A stretch of 64,000 nucleotides of DNA from UBA3069 sp050633465. Lineage in GTDB: Bacteria > Pseudomonadota > Alphaproteobacteria > Rhodobacterales > Rhodobacteraceae. Location of the stretch: positions 186,001-250,000 of the forward strand of contig JBOEGO010000002.1 in NCBI GenBank assembly GCA_050633465.1, written 5' to 3'. Below, piece by piece: positions 16,141-25,842 of the stretch; within the stretch, counting starts at the first letter, position 1, and every line of letters begins with the position of its first letter. Below the pieces are notes generated by a model. The model did not search any database, had not been told where the DNA came from, and saw only the letters and a program-made list of their open reading frames with translations. The position numbers and the translations under genes are program-made.

Positions 16141-19026
16141 TCAGCTTTTGCCCTTAAACCCCATCAACGCCGCAGCAAAGGGATTGTCGGGGTCGATCTT
16201 GTCCTGCTTCTTGGGGGGGCGCGCCTCGAAGGATTTTGCGCCTTGGGGTTTGCCGCCGTCACGGCCACCATCACGGCGCCCGCCCTTGCCACGCGGTTTG
16301 CCACCATCGCGGTTGCCATCACGGCGCCCGCCTTCGCGTTTGCCCTGCTTGCGCTCGCCGCCCTCGCCCTGTTCGCCACCACGGTTGCGATTGCGCCCGC
16401 CCTGGGCCTTGCGACCCCAAGTAAAGGTGTAAAATACCTCCATTTCAGGCGCAGGGTCTGCGGCTGTTTCTGCGGCTGTTTCTGCGCCAGCATCCGCAGC
16501 TGTTTCTGCGGCCACCGGCGCAGTTTCCGTTACAGCTTCGACAGGTGTATCGGCAACAGCATCAACCGGCCTGTCCTCGGCGGCGGCTTCCGGCGCCGCA
16601 GCGGTTTCATCCGTTTTCGCTTCGGAAACAGCGGCTTGCGGCGCGGGCTTCACCTTGGCCCGCTCGCCTTTAACACCGTTATAACCCAGCCCCTGCATCA
16701 GGTCCGCGAACTGTTCCAGCGTCATGCCTGTGATTGACAGCATATCGGCCGTGGCCTCGAACCCTGTGCGGCTGTCAACACCGCGCAGCATATCGGCCAG
16801 ACGTTCCAGCATATCAATGCGGATCGCCCGTTCACCCGCTGCACGATAGCCCGCCATCGAGAAATACCCCGGCACCGCATCGCGTGGCGCTGGCACAGTC
16901 ACCAGACCGGGAGGGGGGGCTTCGGGGAATTCGCCCAGCTCACGCGCCAGCGACCACAGCACCAGACGCAAACGGGTCGGCGCGGGTTTCAGCAACAGCG
17001 GCATGAACACGGTGAACTGGCCAAAGCGCACGCCATGTTTGCGCAATGCGCCGCGTGCATCCTGTTCCAGTGCCTTGACCTCGTCCGCGACCTCGCCACG
17101 CGGGATCACGCCCAGATGTTCAACCATCCGAAAGGCAAACCCACGCGCCAGCCCGGTCATGGTCTCGTCGTTTTTCATTGCCAGCAGCGGTTCAAACAGC
17201 GCCGCAACCTTGCGGTCCATGAAGTGCTGCAAACGGCGTTCCACCTTTTGCGCCACATCCGGGCCAGCGGCATCGTCAACGAACGCCTTGATGCGCGGTT
17301 TCAACGGATCATCGCCCGCCACCAGTTTGCCCACGGCATCGGTGCCCCACATCAACCCACCCTGTTCGGTAAAGTCGATTTCCGTATCGGGCGCGTTATA
17401 AAAACGGTCCGCGCGCAAATGGAAATGCGGGGCCAACGCCGCCACACCTGCCTGTTGCAGCGTCTTGGCCTCTTGGCCAGTTGCGTCCTGATCCTGGCGG
17501 AACCGGAACCCTTCAAGACGGCCGATGAACTCGCCCTCAACCGTCACTTCACCCTTGTCATTCACCTCGGCCAAAAGGGCCTCCTTCTGTTTGAGCCGGC
17601 GCAAAAGCACGGATGTGCGCCGGTCCACAAATCTTTGGGTCAGACGCTCGTGCAGCGCATCCGACAACCGATCTTCTACAGCGCGAGTCGCCTCTCGCCA
17701 ATGGCTTTCGTCATCGACCCAACCCTTGCGTTGCGCGACATATGTCCACGTGCGGATAAAGGCCAGCCGTTTCGACAGCGCATCAATGTCGCCATCCACC
17801 CGATCAATTCGCGATACATGCTGTGCCATCCACGCATGGGGCAGGCTGCCGCGTTCATGCAGGTGGTTATATACCGCCTCTAGCAGGCTGGCGTGTTCGC
17901 CATGGGAAATGCCGCGAAAATCGGGGATGCGGCAGACATCCCACAGCCGTTTCACCGACGGGCCGTCACTGGCGCGGGCCTGTATTTCGCCCTGTTGCGA
18001 CAGGGTTTTCAGCGCCAGCAGGTCATCGGCATCCCGCGCCCGCATCAGGATGTCATGTTTCGGCAGGGCCTCAAGCGAGCGGATCAGCGAATCCACAGTG
18101 CCGAATTGCAGCGCCGCGTTGCGCCATTGCAGGCGTTTGACCGGGGTGAACTGGTGGTCGGTGATGGCCGCTGCGACTTCGTCCTCCAGCGGGCTGGCTT
18201 CGCCGGTGACGCCAAACGTGCCGTCTTTCATGCCGCGCCCTGCCCGTCCGGCGATCTGGGCCAGCTCGTTCGGGGCCAGCATCCGCATCCGCCGCCCGTC
18301 AAATTTGGACAAGGCGGAAAAAGCCACATGGTCAATGTCCAGATTCAGCCCCATGCCAATGGCATCGGTGGCGACCAGAAAATCCACATCGCCATTTTGA
18401 TACATTTCGACCTGTGCGTTGCGGGTGCGCGGCGACAATGCCCCCATCACCACCGCCGCGCCGCCCTTTTGGCGGCGGATCAGCTCGGCGATGGCATATA
18501 CATTATCAACCGAAAACCCCACAATGGCGCTGCGGGGGCGCATTCTGCTTATCTTTTTCGGACCTGTATAGGTAAGTTCCGACATCCGCTCGCGGCGCAT
18601 GAATTGCGCCCCCGGCACCAGTTGGGCAATGGCGCTGCGCATGGTATCGGCCCCCAGAAACAGGGTTTCATGGGTGCCGCGCGCCCGCAACAATCGGTCG
18701 GTAAACACATGACCGCGTTCGGGATCGGCACATAGCTGGATTTCATCCACCGCCAGAAAATCGGTGCCCATGCCATCGGGCATCGCCTCGACTGTGCAGA
18801 CCCAATATTGCGTGCGCGGCGGCACGATGCGCTCCTCGCCTGTGACCAATGCCACCACCGACGGGCCACGCGCCGCGACGATGCGGTCGTATACCTCGCG
18901 GGCCAGCAATCGCAGCGGCAAGCCGATGATGCCCGACCGATAGGCCAGCATCCGTTCAATCGCATAGGTGGTTTTGCCGGTGTTGGTCGGCCCCAAAACG
19001 GCCGTGATCCGCGATTTCAGCGCCAT
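16141..19026 (-). CDS. SUV3-like ATP-dependent RNA helicase
   Basis: This 961-aa protein has a Walker A motif GPTNTGKTT (residues 12-20), the DEIQ-type Walker B motif AVDEIQLCAD, and a helicase C domain (LVATDAIGMGLNLD, QIAGRAGRG). All match the bacterial relatives of the mitochondrial SUV3 degradosome helicase. After about residue 780 the protein is Ala/Glu-rich, then strongly basic and Gly-rich (RNRGGEQ, GGRRDGNRDGGKPRGKGG), an RGG-like RNA-binding tail. It is expected to unwind structured RNA in the cytoplasm. It leads the helicase-hslR-fdxA run. Confidence 0.9.
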   Translation of the reverse strand: MALKSRITAVLGPTNTGKTTYAIERMLAYRSGIIGLPLRLLAREVYDRIVAARGPSVVALVTGEERIVPPRTQYWVCTVEAMPDGMGTDFLAVDEIQLCADPERGHVFTDRLLRARGTHETLFLGADTMRSAIAQLVPGAQFMRRERMSELTYTGPKKISRMRPRSAIVGFSVDNVYAIAELIRRQKGGAAVVMGALSPRTRNAQVEMYQNGDVDFLVATDAIGMGLNLDIDHVAFSALSKFDGRRMRMLAPNELAQIAGRAGRGMKDGTFGVTGEASPLEDEVAAAITDHQFTPVKRLQWRNAALQFGTVDSLIRSLEALPKHDILMRARDADDLLALKTLSQQGEIQARASDGPSVKRLWDVCRIPDFRGISHGEHASLLEAVYNHLHERGSLPHAWMAQHVSRIDRVDGDIDALSKRLAFIRTWTYVAQRKGWVDDESHWREATRAVEDRLSDALHERLTQRFVDRRTSVLLRRLKQKEALLAEVNDKGEVTVEGEFIGRLEGFRFRQDQDATGQEAKTLQQAGVAALAPHFHLRADRFYNAPDTEIDFTEQGGLMWGTDAVGKLVAGDDPLKPRIKAFVDDAAGPDVAQKVERRLQHFMDRKVAALFEPLLAMKNDETMTGLARGFAFRMVEHLGVIPRGEVADEVKALEQDARGALRKHGVRFGQFTVFMPLLLKPAPTRLRLVLWSLARELGEFPEAPPPGLVTVPAPRDAVPGYFSMAGYRAAGERAIRIDMLERLADMLRGVDSRTGFEATADMLSITGMTLEQFADLMQGLGYNGVKGERAKVKPAPQAAVSEAKTDETAAAPEAAAEDRPVDAVADTPVEAVTETAPVAAETAADAGAETAAETAADPAPEMEVFYTFTWGRKAQGGRNRNRGGEQGEGGERKQGKREGGRRDGNRDGGKPRGKGGRRDGGRDGGKPQGAKSFEARPPKKQDKIDPDNPFAAALMGFKGKS

Positions 19027-19070
19027 GGCATTTCCCCCAGCCCCGATCCTTTGCCCTGCAACATGCAGGA

Positions 19071-19652
19071 TTACAGATCGCGCCCGCCCACTATGGGTTT
19101 CAATCGCGTTACTGCCTGTTTGGCTTCGTCGTAATGCGGGTGAATGCCAAGGGCAAGCTGATAGGCCGCCAATGCCTTTTGCGGCTGGCCCGCCTGTTCC
19201 AGTATCGCGGCCAAACCGAACACCGCCTCGAAATGGTTGGGATCAAGCGCAAGCACATGTTCCAGATCGGCCACGGCCAGCCCCCAGTTGCCCCGTTCAA
19301 ACCACGCCTTGGCGCGCCCGTTCCATCCGGCGGCGAAATCCGGCGCATGATCTGTGACGGCGGTGAAATGTTCGATCGCGGCATCGGCATCGCCACGTTC
19401 CAGCGCATCGGTGCCGCGCCGCAACAACAGGTTTACCGTGACAGACCCGGATTTGGACCATTCCAGCGAAATCTCGCGCACCAAAAGCACCGCATCATCC
19501 GGCCCTGCAACCGCCAGTTCATCATATAGGGCAGGCAGATCGCGCTGCGGCTGCACCGCGGCTGAATCCTGCGCGAAAACGGGTATGGAATACATGACTA
19601 TTGCCATGATTGCCGCGAGGATAGCTTTGAGATTCTGTAAATGTGCGCTCAT
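19071..19652 (-). CDS. Exported tetratricopeptide-repeat protein
   Basis: This 193-aa protein has a signal peptide (residues 1-~29, ending SIPVFA-QD) followed by three TPR-like repeats (GTDALERGDADAAIEHFTAV, GRAKAWFERGNWGLAVADLE, LAAILEQAGQPQKALAAYQL). It is probably a periplasmic scaffold, with no known partner. ATG 19652 (MSAHLQNLKA) was chosen because the signal peptide begins there. The frame continues to 19856 but overlaps the divergent SCP2 gene. It is upstream of the helicase on the same strand. Confidence 0.85.
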   Translation of the reverse strand: MSAHLQNLKAILAAIMAIVMYSIPVFAQDSAAVQPQRDLPALYDELAVAGPDDAVLLVREISLEWSKSGSVTVNLLLRRGTDALERGDADAAIEHFTAVTDHAPDFAAGWNGRAKAWFERGNWGLAVADLEHVLALDPNHFEAVFGLAAILEQAGQPQKALAAYQLALGIHPHYDEAKQAVTRLKPIVGGRDL

Positions 19653-19723
19653 ATCGGGAATGAGTGTAACGCTTGGGGATGAAAATTCCATCCCCGACCT
19701 CATCAATAAGAAGGGAAGCTTAG

Positions 19724-20014
19724 ATGAGCGATGTGATTTCAGAGGCCGTAACCGCCCTGAACGAAAAACTGTCCGGCGAAGAACTGGGCGGCACCGTGAA
19801 ATTCCATATCCAGGGCGAAGGATCGGTCGTGGTTGACGATTCCGGCGCGCGCGCATCCGATGACGATGCCGATGTGACCCTGACCGCCGACACAGAAACC
19901 TTTCAGGATATGATGTCCGGCAATCTGAACCCCACCGCGGCCTTTATGTCGGGCAAGCTGACGCTGGACGGTGACATGGGTCTGGCCATGAAACTGGGTT
20001 CGGTTCTGGGTTGA
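19724..20014 (+). CDS. SCP2 sterol-binding domain protein
   Basis: This 96-aa single-domain protein matches the SCP2 fold: WD-free beta sheet (GTVKFHIQGEGSVVVDD), then DADVTLTADTETFQDMMSGNLNPTAAFMSGKL (core motif TFQDMMSGNLNPTAAFMSGK) ending in LTLDGDMGLAMKLG. Bacterial members bind lipid-like ligands in the cytoplasm. The next gene, a lysophospholipase, starts 44 bases downstream, which suggests a lipid-related pair. Confidence 0.92.
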   Translation: MSDVISEAVTALNEKLSGEELGGTVKFHIQGEGSVVVDDSGARASDDDADVTLTADTETFQDMMSGNLNPTAAFMSGKLTLDGDMGLAMKLGSVLG

Positions 20015-20058
20015 TCCCGAACCAACCGGTTTTCAGCGACAACAGATCAGGTAGGACC

Positions 20059-21033
20059 ATGGAACAGGCACCTTTTTACAATGACATCGCCAATGGCCCC
20101 GACGGGGCAGAGGCATTTTGGTTAAACGCAAGTGACGGGGTGCGTGTGCGCGTCGCCGCCTGGAACAAAGACGCGACCGGGGGCACGGTTTTGCTGTTCC
20201 CCGGCCGCACCGAATATGTGGAAAAATACGGACCAGCGGCTGCCGATCTGGCCGCACGCGGCTTTGCCACCTTTGCGATTGACTGGCGCGGTCAGGGCCT
20301 GGCGGATCGTTTGATTGATGACCGCTCTATCGGGCATGTCGACAAATTCACCGATTTCCAGCTGGACATGGCCGAAATGGTTAAGGCGGCCACGGCCCTG
20401 AACCTGCCCAAACCCTGGTATCTGCTGGCCCATTCGATGGGCGGGGCGATCGGGTTGCGTGCGCTGATGGACGGATTGGATGTGAATGCCGCCGTCTTTA
20501 CCGGACCGATGTTTGGTATTGATATGAACATGCCGCTGCGCATGTTCGCCTATTCGCTGGCATGGTCATCGGGTAAGATCGGGCTGGGGCATGTGCTGTC
20601 GCCATCGACCAAGCGCGACAATTACGTGATGATCGAACCCTATGAGAAAAACAAACTGACGACCGACCGCGCGATGTATGAATTCATGCGCGAACAGGGC
20701 CGCGCCCACCCCGAATTGCTGCTGGGTGGCCCGTCGCTGACATGGCTGCACGAGGGGCTGAACGACACGCTGGAATTGTCGCGCAAACTGTCGCCCGATG
20801 TGCCCACCATCTGCTTTATGGGGTCGAACGAACGTATCGTTGACTGGGCGCGGGTGCGCGACCGCATGTCCCGCTGGCCCAAGGGACGGTTGGAAATTCT
20901 GGATGGCGGCGAACACGAGGTGATGATGGAACGCCCCGAAATCCGCACCCGCCTGTTTGATATGGCAGCAGAGCTGTTTCGCCAGAATGCCAATGGCGAC
21001 CATGGATCAAAGGATCAGGCGCAATCTGCCTGA
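20059..21033 (+). CDS. Alpha/beta hydrolase, lysophospholipase (PldB-like)
   Basis: This 324-aa serine hydrolase of the hydrolase_4 family has an oxyanion region LLFPGRTEYVEKYG, DWRGQGLADR and the nucleophile elbow LLAHSMGGAIG. A C-terminal Asp is in SNERIVDWARV and a His in LDGGEHEVMME. It probably removes acyl chains from lysophospholipids or monoacylglycerols. ATG 20059 (MEQAPFYND) follows a GGTAGGA ribosome-binding site. The frame also opens at TTG 20011, overlapping the previous stop, but that start is less likely. Confidence 0.88.
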   Translation: MEQAPFYNDIANGPDGAEAFWLNASDGVRVRVAAWNKDATGGTVLLFPGRTEYVEKYGPAAADLAARGFATFAIDWRGQGLADRLIDDRSIGHVDKFTDFQLDMAEMVKAATALNLPKPWYLLAHSMGGAIGLRALMDGLDVNAAVFTGPMFGIDMNMPLRMFAYSLAWSSGKIGLGHVLSPSTKRDNYVMIEPYEKNKLTTDRAMYEFMREQGRAHPELLLGGPSLTWLHEGLNDTLELSRKLSPDVPTICFMGSNERIVDWARVRDRMSRWPKGRLEILDGGEHEVMMERPEIRTRLFDMAAELFRQNANGDHGSKDQAQSA

Positions 21034-21055
21034 CCTGCGCCGCAAACGACATCAA

Positions 21056-21093
21056 AACGCCCCGCCCCTGAACCGGCGGGGCGTTGCCGTTTT
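21056..21093 (+). terminator. Intrinsic terminator after the lysophospholipase gene
   Basis: Eleven-base stem AACGCCCCGCC / GGCGGGGCGTT (21056-21066, 21075-21085) with an 8-nt loop, followed by GCCGTTTTCG. Confidence 0.75.
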
Positions 21094-21214
21094 CGCCCCT
21101 TGCACGATTTATTGACCATTGGCCCACAGGATCACGCGCGCCAAACCGCCCATGACCCTTGAGCCTTGCGCCCACGCGACCTATGTCTTGGCCAACACAA
21201 TGAAAGGACCGTCC

Positions 21215-23035
21215 ATGTTCCACCTGCCCTTCCCCGTTTTTGATGCCAATGCCAGCAGCGGCAACAAGGACCTAGGCCAATTGCCGGAATGGGACCTGTC
21301 GGACCTGTATACCGCCGAAGACGCGCCCGAACTGACCCGCGACATGGGGTGGTTGATGGATGAATGCGCCGCATTCGCCAAGGATTACGAGGGCAAGCTG
21401 GATCAGCTGACCGCCGCGCAACTGCTGGAATGTGTCCACCGCAACGAGGCGATCAGCAATATCGCCGGGCGCATCATGTCCTATGCGGGCCTGCGATATT
21501 ACCAGATGACGATTGATGGCGAACGGGCGAAATTCATGTCCGATTGTCAGGAAAAGGTCACCAACGCCACCACGCCGCTGGTGTTTTTCACGCTGGAACT
21601 GAACCGCATCCCCGATGCACAGCTTGACGCGCTGCTGGCCGAAAATGCCGATCTGGCACGGTATAAACCCGTGTTCGACCGCATCCGCGCCATGAAACCG
21701 CACCAACTGTCTGACGAAATGGAAAAGTTCCTGCATGACATGGGCGTTGTGGGCGATGCATGGGAACGGCTGTTTGACGAAACCATCGCCGGACTGGGAT
21801 TCGAGGTGGACGGCGAACCCCTGAACATCGAGGGCACCCTGAACCTGATGACCGACCCCGACCGCGCCAAACGCGAAGCCGCGTCACGCGAATTGGGGCG
21901 GGTTTTTTCCGCCAATATCAAAACCTTTGCCCGTGTTCACAACACACAGGCCAAGGAAAAAGAGGTCATGGACCGCTGGCGCAACATGCCCACGGCACAG
22001 ACCGGTCGCCACCTGTCCAACGACGTCGAACCCGAGGTGGTAGAGGCATTGCGCAATGCCGTGGTCGCCGCCTACCCGCGCCTGTCGCACCGCTATTATG
22101 CGCTCAAGGCGAAATGGCTGGGGCTGGACCGGATGCAGGTCTGGGACCGCAACGCACCCCTGCCCATCGACGAACCCAAAACCGTGGATTGGGACGCCGC
22201 CCGCGACATCGTGCAAGAGGCCTACGGCAGTTTCGACCCCCGCATGGCCGAAATCGCGCAGCCGTTTTTCGACAAGGGCTGGATCGACGCGGGCGTGAAA
22301 CCGGGCAAGGCACCGGGCGCATTCGCCCACCCCACCGTGACCAATGTGCATCCCTATGTGATGCTGAATTATCTGGGTAAACCGCGTGACGTGATGACGC
22401 TGGCGCATGAACTGGGGCACGGCGTGCATCAGGTGCTGGCGGCGGAACAGGGGGAAATGCTGTCCTCGACCCCGCTGACACTGGCCGAAACTGCCAGTGT
22501 GTTCGGTGAAATGCTGACCTTTCGCAAAATGCTGGAAAAGGCCAAAACACAGGCCGAGCGCAAGACCCTGCTGGCCGGCAAGGTCGAGGATATGATCAAC
22601 ACCGTTGTGCGCCAGATCGCGTTTTATGATTTCGAATGCAAACTGCACGCCGCACGGCGCGGGGGCGAACTAACCCCCGAGGATATCAACGAAATCTGGA
22701 TGTCGGTGCAGGGTGAATCCCTTGGCCCCGTGTTCGATTTCGTGGAAGGATACGAAACCTTCTGGGCCTATATCCCGCATTTCGTGCATTCGCCGTTCTA
22801 CGTCTATGCCTATGCCTTTGGCGACGGGTTGGTGAACGCGCTATATGCCGTATTCGAAGAAAACCCCGACGGTTTTCAGGAAAAATACTTCGACATGCTG
22901 AAAGCAGGCGGATCGAAACACCACAAAGACCTGCTTGCCCCCTTCGGGCTGGACGCGTCCGACCCCGCATTCTGGGACAAGGGCCTGTCGATGATCGAAG
23001 GTTTCATTGACGAACTGGAGGCTATGGAAGACTGA
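21215..23035 (+). CDS. pepF: M3 family oligoendopeptidase (PepF)
   Basis: This 606-aa cytoplasmic zinc peptidase has the HExxH motif at H398-E399-L-G-H402 (LAHELGHGVHQVLA) and a downstream Glu in ETASVFGEML. The family degrades peptides of roughly 7-17 residues. ATG 21215 (MFHLPFPVF) follows AAAGGA. Upstream ATGs in frame (21119 onward) lack such a site. Its stop overlaps the ATG of the next gene by one base (TGATG). Confidence 0.93.
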   Translation: MFHLPFPVFDANASSGNKDLGQLPEWDLSDLYTAEDAPELTRDMGWLMDECAAFAKDYEGKLDQLTAAQLLECVHRNEAISNIAGRIMSYAGLRYYQMTIDGERAKFMSDCQEKVTNATTPLVFFTLELNRIPDAQLDALLAENADLARYKPVFDRIRAMKPHQLSDEMEKFLHDMGVVGDAWERLFDETIAGLGFEVDGEPLNIEGTLNLMTDPDRAKREAASRELGRVFSANIKTFARVHNTQAKEKEVMDRWRNMPTAQTGRHLSNDVEPEVVEALRNAVVAAYPRLSHRYYALKAKWLGLDRMQVWDRNAPLPIDEPKTVDWDAARDIVQEAYGSFDPRMAEIAQPFFDKGWIDAGVKPGKAPGAFAHPTVTNVHPYVMLNYLGKPRDVMTLAHELGHGVHQVLAAEQGEMLSSTPLTLAETASVFGEMLTFRKMLEKAKTQAERKTLLAGKVEDMINTVVRQIAFYDFECKLHAARRGGELTPEDINEIWMSVQGESLGPVFDFVEGYETFWAYIPHFVHSPFYVYAYAFGDGLVNALYAVFEENPDGFQEKYFDMLKAGGSKHHKDLLAPFGLDASDPAFWDKGLSMIEGFIDELEAMED

Positions 23036-23481
23036 TGCGCACCCTAATGATCACCGCCCTAATCGCCCTGCCCCTGCCCGCCCTTGCACAGGATGTGGTC
23101 GGCGGCTGGGAATGCACCGCCATGCGCGGCGAAAAATCTGTCAGCAATGCGCTGACCCTGAACAAGAACGGCAAATATTTTTCCGCGCTGAACATTGCGG
23201 GCAAAACCCAGGGGTCTAACGTGGTGTTCACCGGCGAAATCAAGGGGCGGTATGTGCTGGACGGCACCACCCTGACCACCACCCCGACCAAGGTGAAACC
23301 AACCACAGCCAAGGTGGATGGCGTGGACCTGATGAAAGACAAGAAACTAAAAGGCATGGTAGAACAACAGCTTAGCGCGGAAATGTCGGCCATGCAGGGG
23401 CAATTGGAAATCACCGAACTGACCGCCACCACCATGACATTCGGCAGCGGCAAGGGCGCGACCATTTGCAAACGCCAGTGA
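23035..23481 (+). CDS. Small exported protein of unknown function
   Basis: This 148-aa protein has a signal peptide (MRTLMITALIALPLPALA-QD) and a beta-rich body (VVGGWECTAMRGEKSVSNAL, GEIKGRYVLDGTTLTTTPTK) with two Cys that could form a disulfide. The composition resembles small lipocalin-like or extracellular-matrix-binding folds, but I do not recognise a family. It is translationally coupled to pepF by a one-base overlap. Confidence 0.8.
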   Translation: MRTLMITALIALPLPALAQDVVGGWECTAMRGEKSVSNALTLNKNGKYFSALNIAGKTQGSNVVFTGEIKGRYVLDGTTLTTTPTKVKPTTAKVDGVDLMKDKKLKGMVEQQLSAEMSAMQGQLEITELTATTMTFGSGKGATICKRQ

Positions 23482-23578
23482 TCTGACGGGGCGGTCTGCC
23501 CCCGCGTCACCTGCGGGTTTCGCTTGCCAGACCGCCCCGCTGCGCCCTAGCCTGCCCCCAAAACCAAAGGGGTAAAAC

Positions 23579-24754
23579 ATGGTTCGGCTGCTTCGCGTTT
23601 TGACGGCGCTTTTTCTCTTGATGGTGATCGCGGCGGGGGCTTTTTTCATATTTGCGCCCGCGATGGTGGAAAAGGGGCGCAACAATGTGATTGCCCATGC
23701 GCCCTATCCCGTGTCCGATCCGGCGCGCAGCCTGCATGACAGCCTTCTGGTGGCCGACTGGCATGCCGACAGCCTGCTTTGGAACCGCGACCTGACGAAA
23801 CGCGGCGATTACGGGCAGGTCGATCTGCCCCGCCTGCAAGAGGGCGGCGTGGCCGTGCAGGTGTTTACCGCCGTCACCAAATCCCCCGCCGGGCAGAATT
23901 ACGAGTCCAACAGTTCTGACGCCCGCGACAACATCACCCTGCTGGCCGTGGGGCAGCTGTGGCCGATGCGCACATGGAACAGCATTCTGGAACGCGCCCT
24001 GTATCAGGCCGAAAAACTGCATGGATTCGAGGAAAAGGCCCCCGATTCCCTGAAAATCATCCGGTCCGAGGCCGATCTGGATCTGGTGCTGGATGCCCGT
24101 ACAGAGGGGTCCGGCATGATCGGTGGCCTGCTGGGAATCGAGGGCGCGCACCCCCTAGAAGGCAAGCTGGAAAACCTGGATAAGCTGGAGGCCGCGGGCT
24201 ATCGCCTGATCGGGTTACAGCACTTTTTTGACAACGCCCTGGGCGGGTCGCTGCATGGCACCGGCAATCACGGGCTGACCGATTTTGGCCGCGAGGTGGT
24301 GGCCGAGGTGGCCCGCCGTGGCATGATCATTGACGTGGCCCATTCCAGCCCGCAGGTGGTGCGCGATGTGTTGGACATGACCGAAGTGCCAATTGTGCTG
24401 TCGCATTCCGGCATCCATTCGCACTGCCCCGTCAAACGCAACCTGAGCGATGAATTGATGCAGGGCATCGCCGCAACGGGCGGGGTGATCGGCATGGGAT
24501 ATTGGGCAGAAGTCGCCTGTAACGAGATCACCCCCGCAGGCATCGCCAAGATGATCACCGCCGCCGTCGCCGCCGTGGGCGCGGATCATGTATCATTGGG
24601 TTCGGATTTCGACGGATCGGTGGAAACCGCGTTTGATACCTCGGAATTGCCGGCGCTAACCCATGAATTGCTGGCCGCCGGCCTAAGCCAAGAGGTGATA
24701 GCCAAGGTGATGGGTGGCAATTTGATCCGCGTTTTGCGGGCGCGTCTGGATTGA
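23579..24754 (+). CDS. Membrane-anchored dipeptidase (renal dipeptidase family, M19)
   Basis: This 391-aa protein has an N-terminal membrane anchor (residues ~5-27), then a TIM-barrel amidohydrolase with the metal-binding HxD in VADWHADSLLW, bridging Glu in LLGIEGAHPLEG, and His ligands in DVAHSSPQVV and VLSHSGIHS. M19 enzymes hydrolyse dipeptides, including those with D-residues at the second position. It lies ~100 bases after the exported protein gene, near PepF, consistent with peptide turnover. Confidence 0.9.
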   Translation: MVRLLRVLTALFLLMVIAAGAFFIFAPAMVEKGRNNVIAHAPYPVSDPARSLHDSLLVADWHADSLLWNRDLTKRGDYGQVDLPRLQEGGVAVQVFTAVTKSPAGQNYESNSSDARDNITLLAVGQLWPMRTWNSILERALYQAEKLHGFEEKAPDSLKIIRSEADLDLVLDARTEGSGMIGGLLGIEGAHPLEGKLENLDKLEAAGYRLIGLQHFFDNALGGSLHGTGNHGLTDFGREVVAEVARRGMIIDVAHSSPQVVRDVLDMTEVPIVLSHSGIHSHCPVKRNLSDELMQGIAATGGVIGMGYWAEVACNEITPAGIAKMITAAVAAVGADHVSLGSDFDGSVETAFDTSELPALTHELLAAGLSQEVIAKVMGGNLIRVLRARLD

Positions 24755-24780
24755 CGGGTTCGGGTTTTGACTTAGGCACC

Positions 24781-24816
24781 GGAGCCTCCGGCGGGAGTAT
24801 TTTGGCCAAGAAAAAG
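24781..24816 (+). repeat. Dispersed repeat, copy A
   Basis: GGAGCCTCCGGCGGGAGTAT followed by TTTGGCCAAGAAAAAG. It is nearly the same as 40857-40892, and its second half matches 14321-14347 in reverse. It lies in the 72-bp gap between the convergent dipeptidase and glycosyltransferase genes. GAGCCTCCGGCGGGAGT-type hairpins with a T-run can act as terminators. Confidence 0.65.
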
Positions 24817-24826
24817 TCAGGTGCGG

Positions 24827-25768
24827 TTACAGGTGATAGCCCTGCGCCTTTATCCGCATCAGCACCTGTTCGGCCAGATCAGGCGCGGTGGCATCCAGAC
24901 ATTGCTGGCCAAAATACCAATACAGGTATTTGGCGTAACGCACTGTTGGCGCAGGATTTTCAAGTGCGCGCCTTAGGTCGTCCGGGGTTTTCGCCGTGGT
25001 GGCGATATGGTTGAAATCAGTGCGCCCGCACAGGATCACCGGTTTTTCGTGCAGCAGTGCTTCAACCCCGACGGCGGAATTGATCGTCACCACGCGGTCA
25101 GACGCGGCGATGATATCGTGGATATTGCCAAGCGCGATATGCAGGTTGGGGTGGCGGGTTTGCAGCTTTAGCAATTGATCGAACAGCGCCGTTTCCATTT
25201 CACGAGGATGCGGTTTGACGATCACGGGGCGCGGCGTGCTGGCGCAGGTGGTTTCGACCATGGTCCAGCGGTCCAGATACAGGGTTTCACCCACATTGCG
25301 GTGCGATTCCGATTGCAGAAAAATCGCGGCGGCGGCCTGTGGCAGGGGTTCGGTTTCTTGGGGTTGTTCATAGCGCGAGCTGCGTTTACCCACCAAGCGC
25401 GCCCTGAGTTTTCGCATGAAGCGTCGCGCGGTCGGGCCATCTATCAAACGGGGCTGAAACGGCGCATCGGCAATGGAGGAAAAGGCCCGGATGCCCGCCG
25501 GATCAAGGTGCCAATAGGGATAGACATAGGCGATACCCGCGTTCAGCACACGCGGATGCGAGATACGCCCATGATTGATAATGTGAAATAAATTATCGGA
25601 TTCGACCTGACGCCGCGCCAGTTCACGATTGATTTCGACAAATTCCCACGAGGCGTCCATCCTGTCAAACCCGTCGCACAGACGCCGGTAAAATGGCAAC
25701 ACCGCCCCTGCATCATGCAGCCAGTCCCCCGGCACATGGATGCAAATTCCCCGCTGCTTGTCAGACAA
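24827..25768 (-). CDS. Capsular polysaccharide biosynthesis protein (KpsC/KpsS-like glycosyltransferase)
   Basis: This 313-aa protein has VIVKPHPREM followed by IIAASDRVVTINSAVGVEALL and HEKPVILCG, the hallmark of the capsule_synth family of Kdo transferases that build the lipid linker of capsules. At 313 aa it is shorter than typical KpsC and lacks its duplication, so it may be a distinct member. The apparent start is TTG 25768. Its Shine-Dalgarno-like AGAGAGG is the 3' arm of the rpoH terminator. No other capsule gene is adjacent. Confidence 0.75.
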   Translation of the reverse strand: MSDKQRGICIHVPGDWLHDAGAVLPFYRRLCDGFDRMDASWEFVEINRELARRQVESDNLFHIINHGRISHPRVLNAGIAYVYPYWHLDPAGIRAFSSIADAPFQPRLIDGPTARRFMRKLRARLVGKRSSRYEQPQETEPLPQAAAAIFLQSESHRNVGETLYLDRWTMVETTCASTPRPVIVKPHPREMETALFDQLLKLQTRHPNLHIALGNIHDIIAASDRVVTINSAVGVEALLHEKPVILCGRTDFNHIATTAKTPDDLRRALENPAPTVRYAKYLYWYFGQQCLDATAPDLAEQVLMRIKAQGYHL

Positions 25769-25770
25769 AA

Positions 25771-25805
25771 TAAAACCTCTCTTGCACGCGCCCGCGCAAG
25801 AGAGG
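25771..25805 (-). terminator. Intrinsic terminator of rpoH
   Basis: Ten-base perfect stem CCTCTCTTGC / GCAAGAGAGG (25776-25785, 25796-25805). On the minus strand it is followed by TTTTATTTTG. It sits between rpoH and the capsule-type gene. Confidence 0.85.
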
Positions 25806-25842
25806 CTATGCCGTCACGCCCCCGAGGGAAAGGGGCGCGAGA

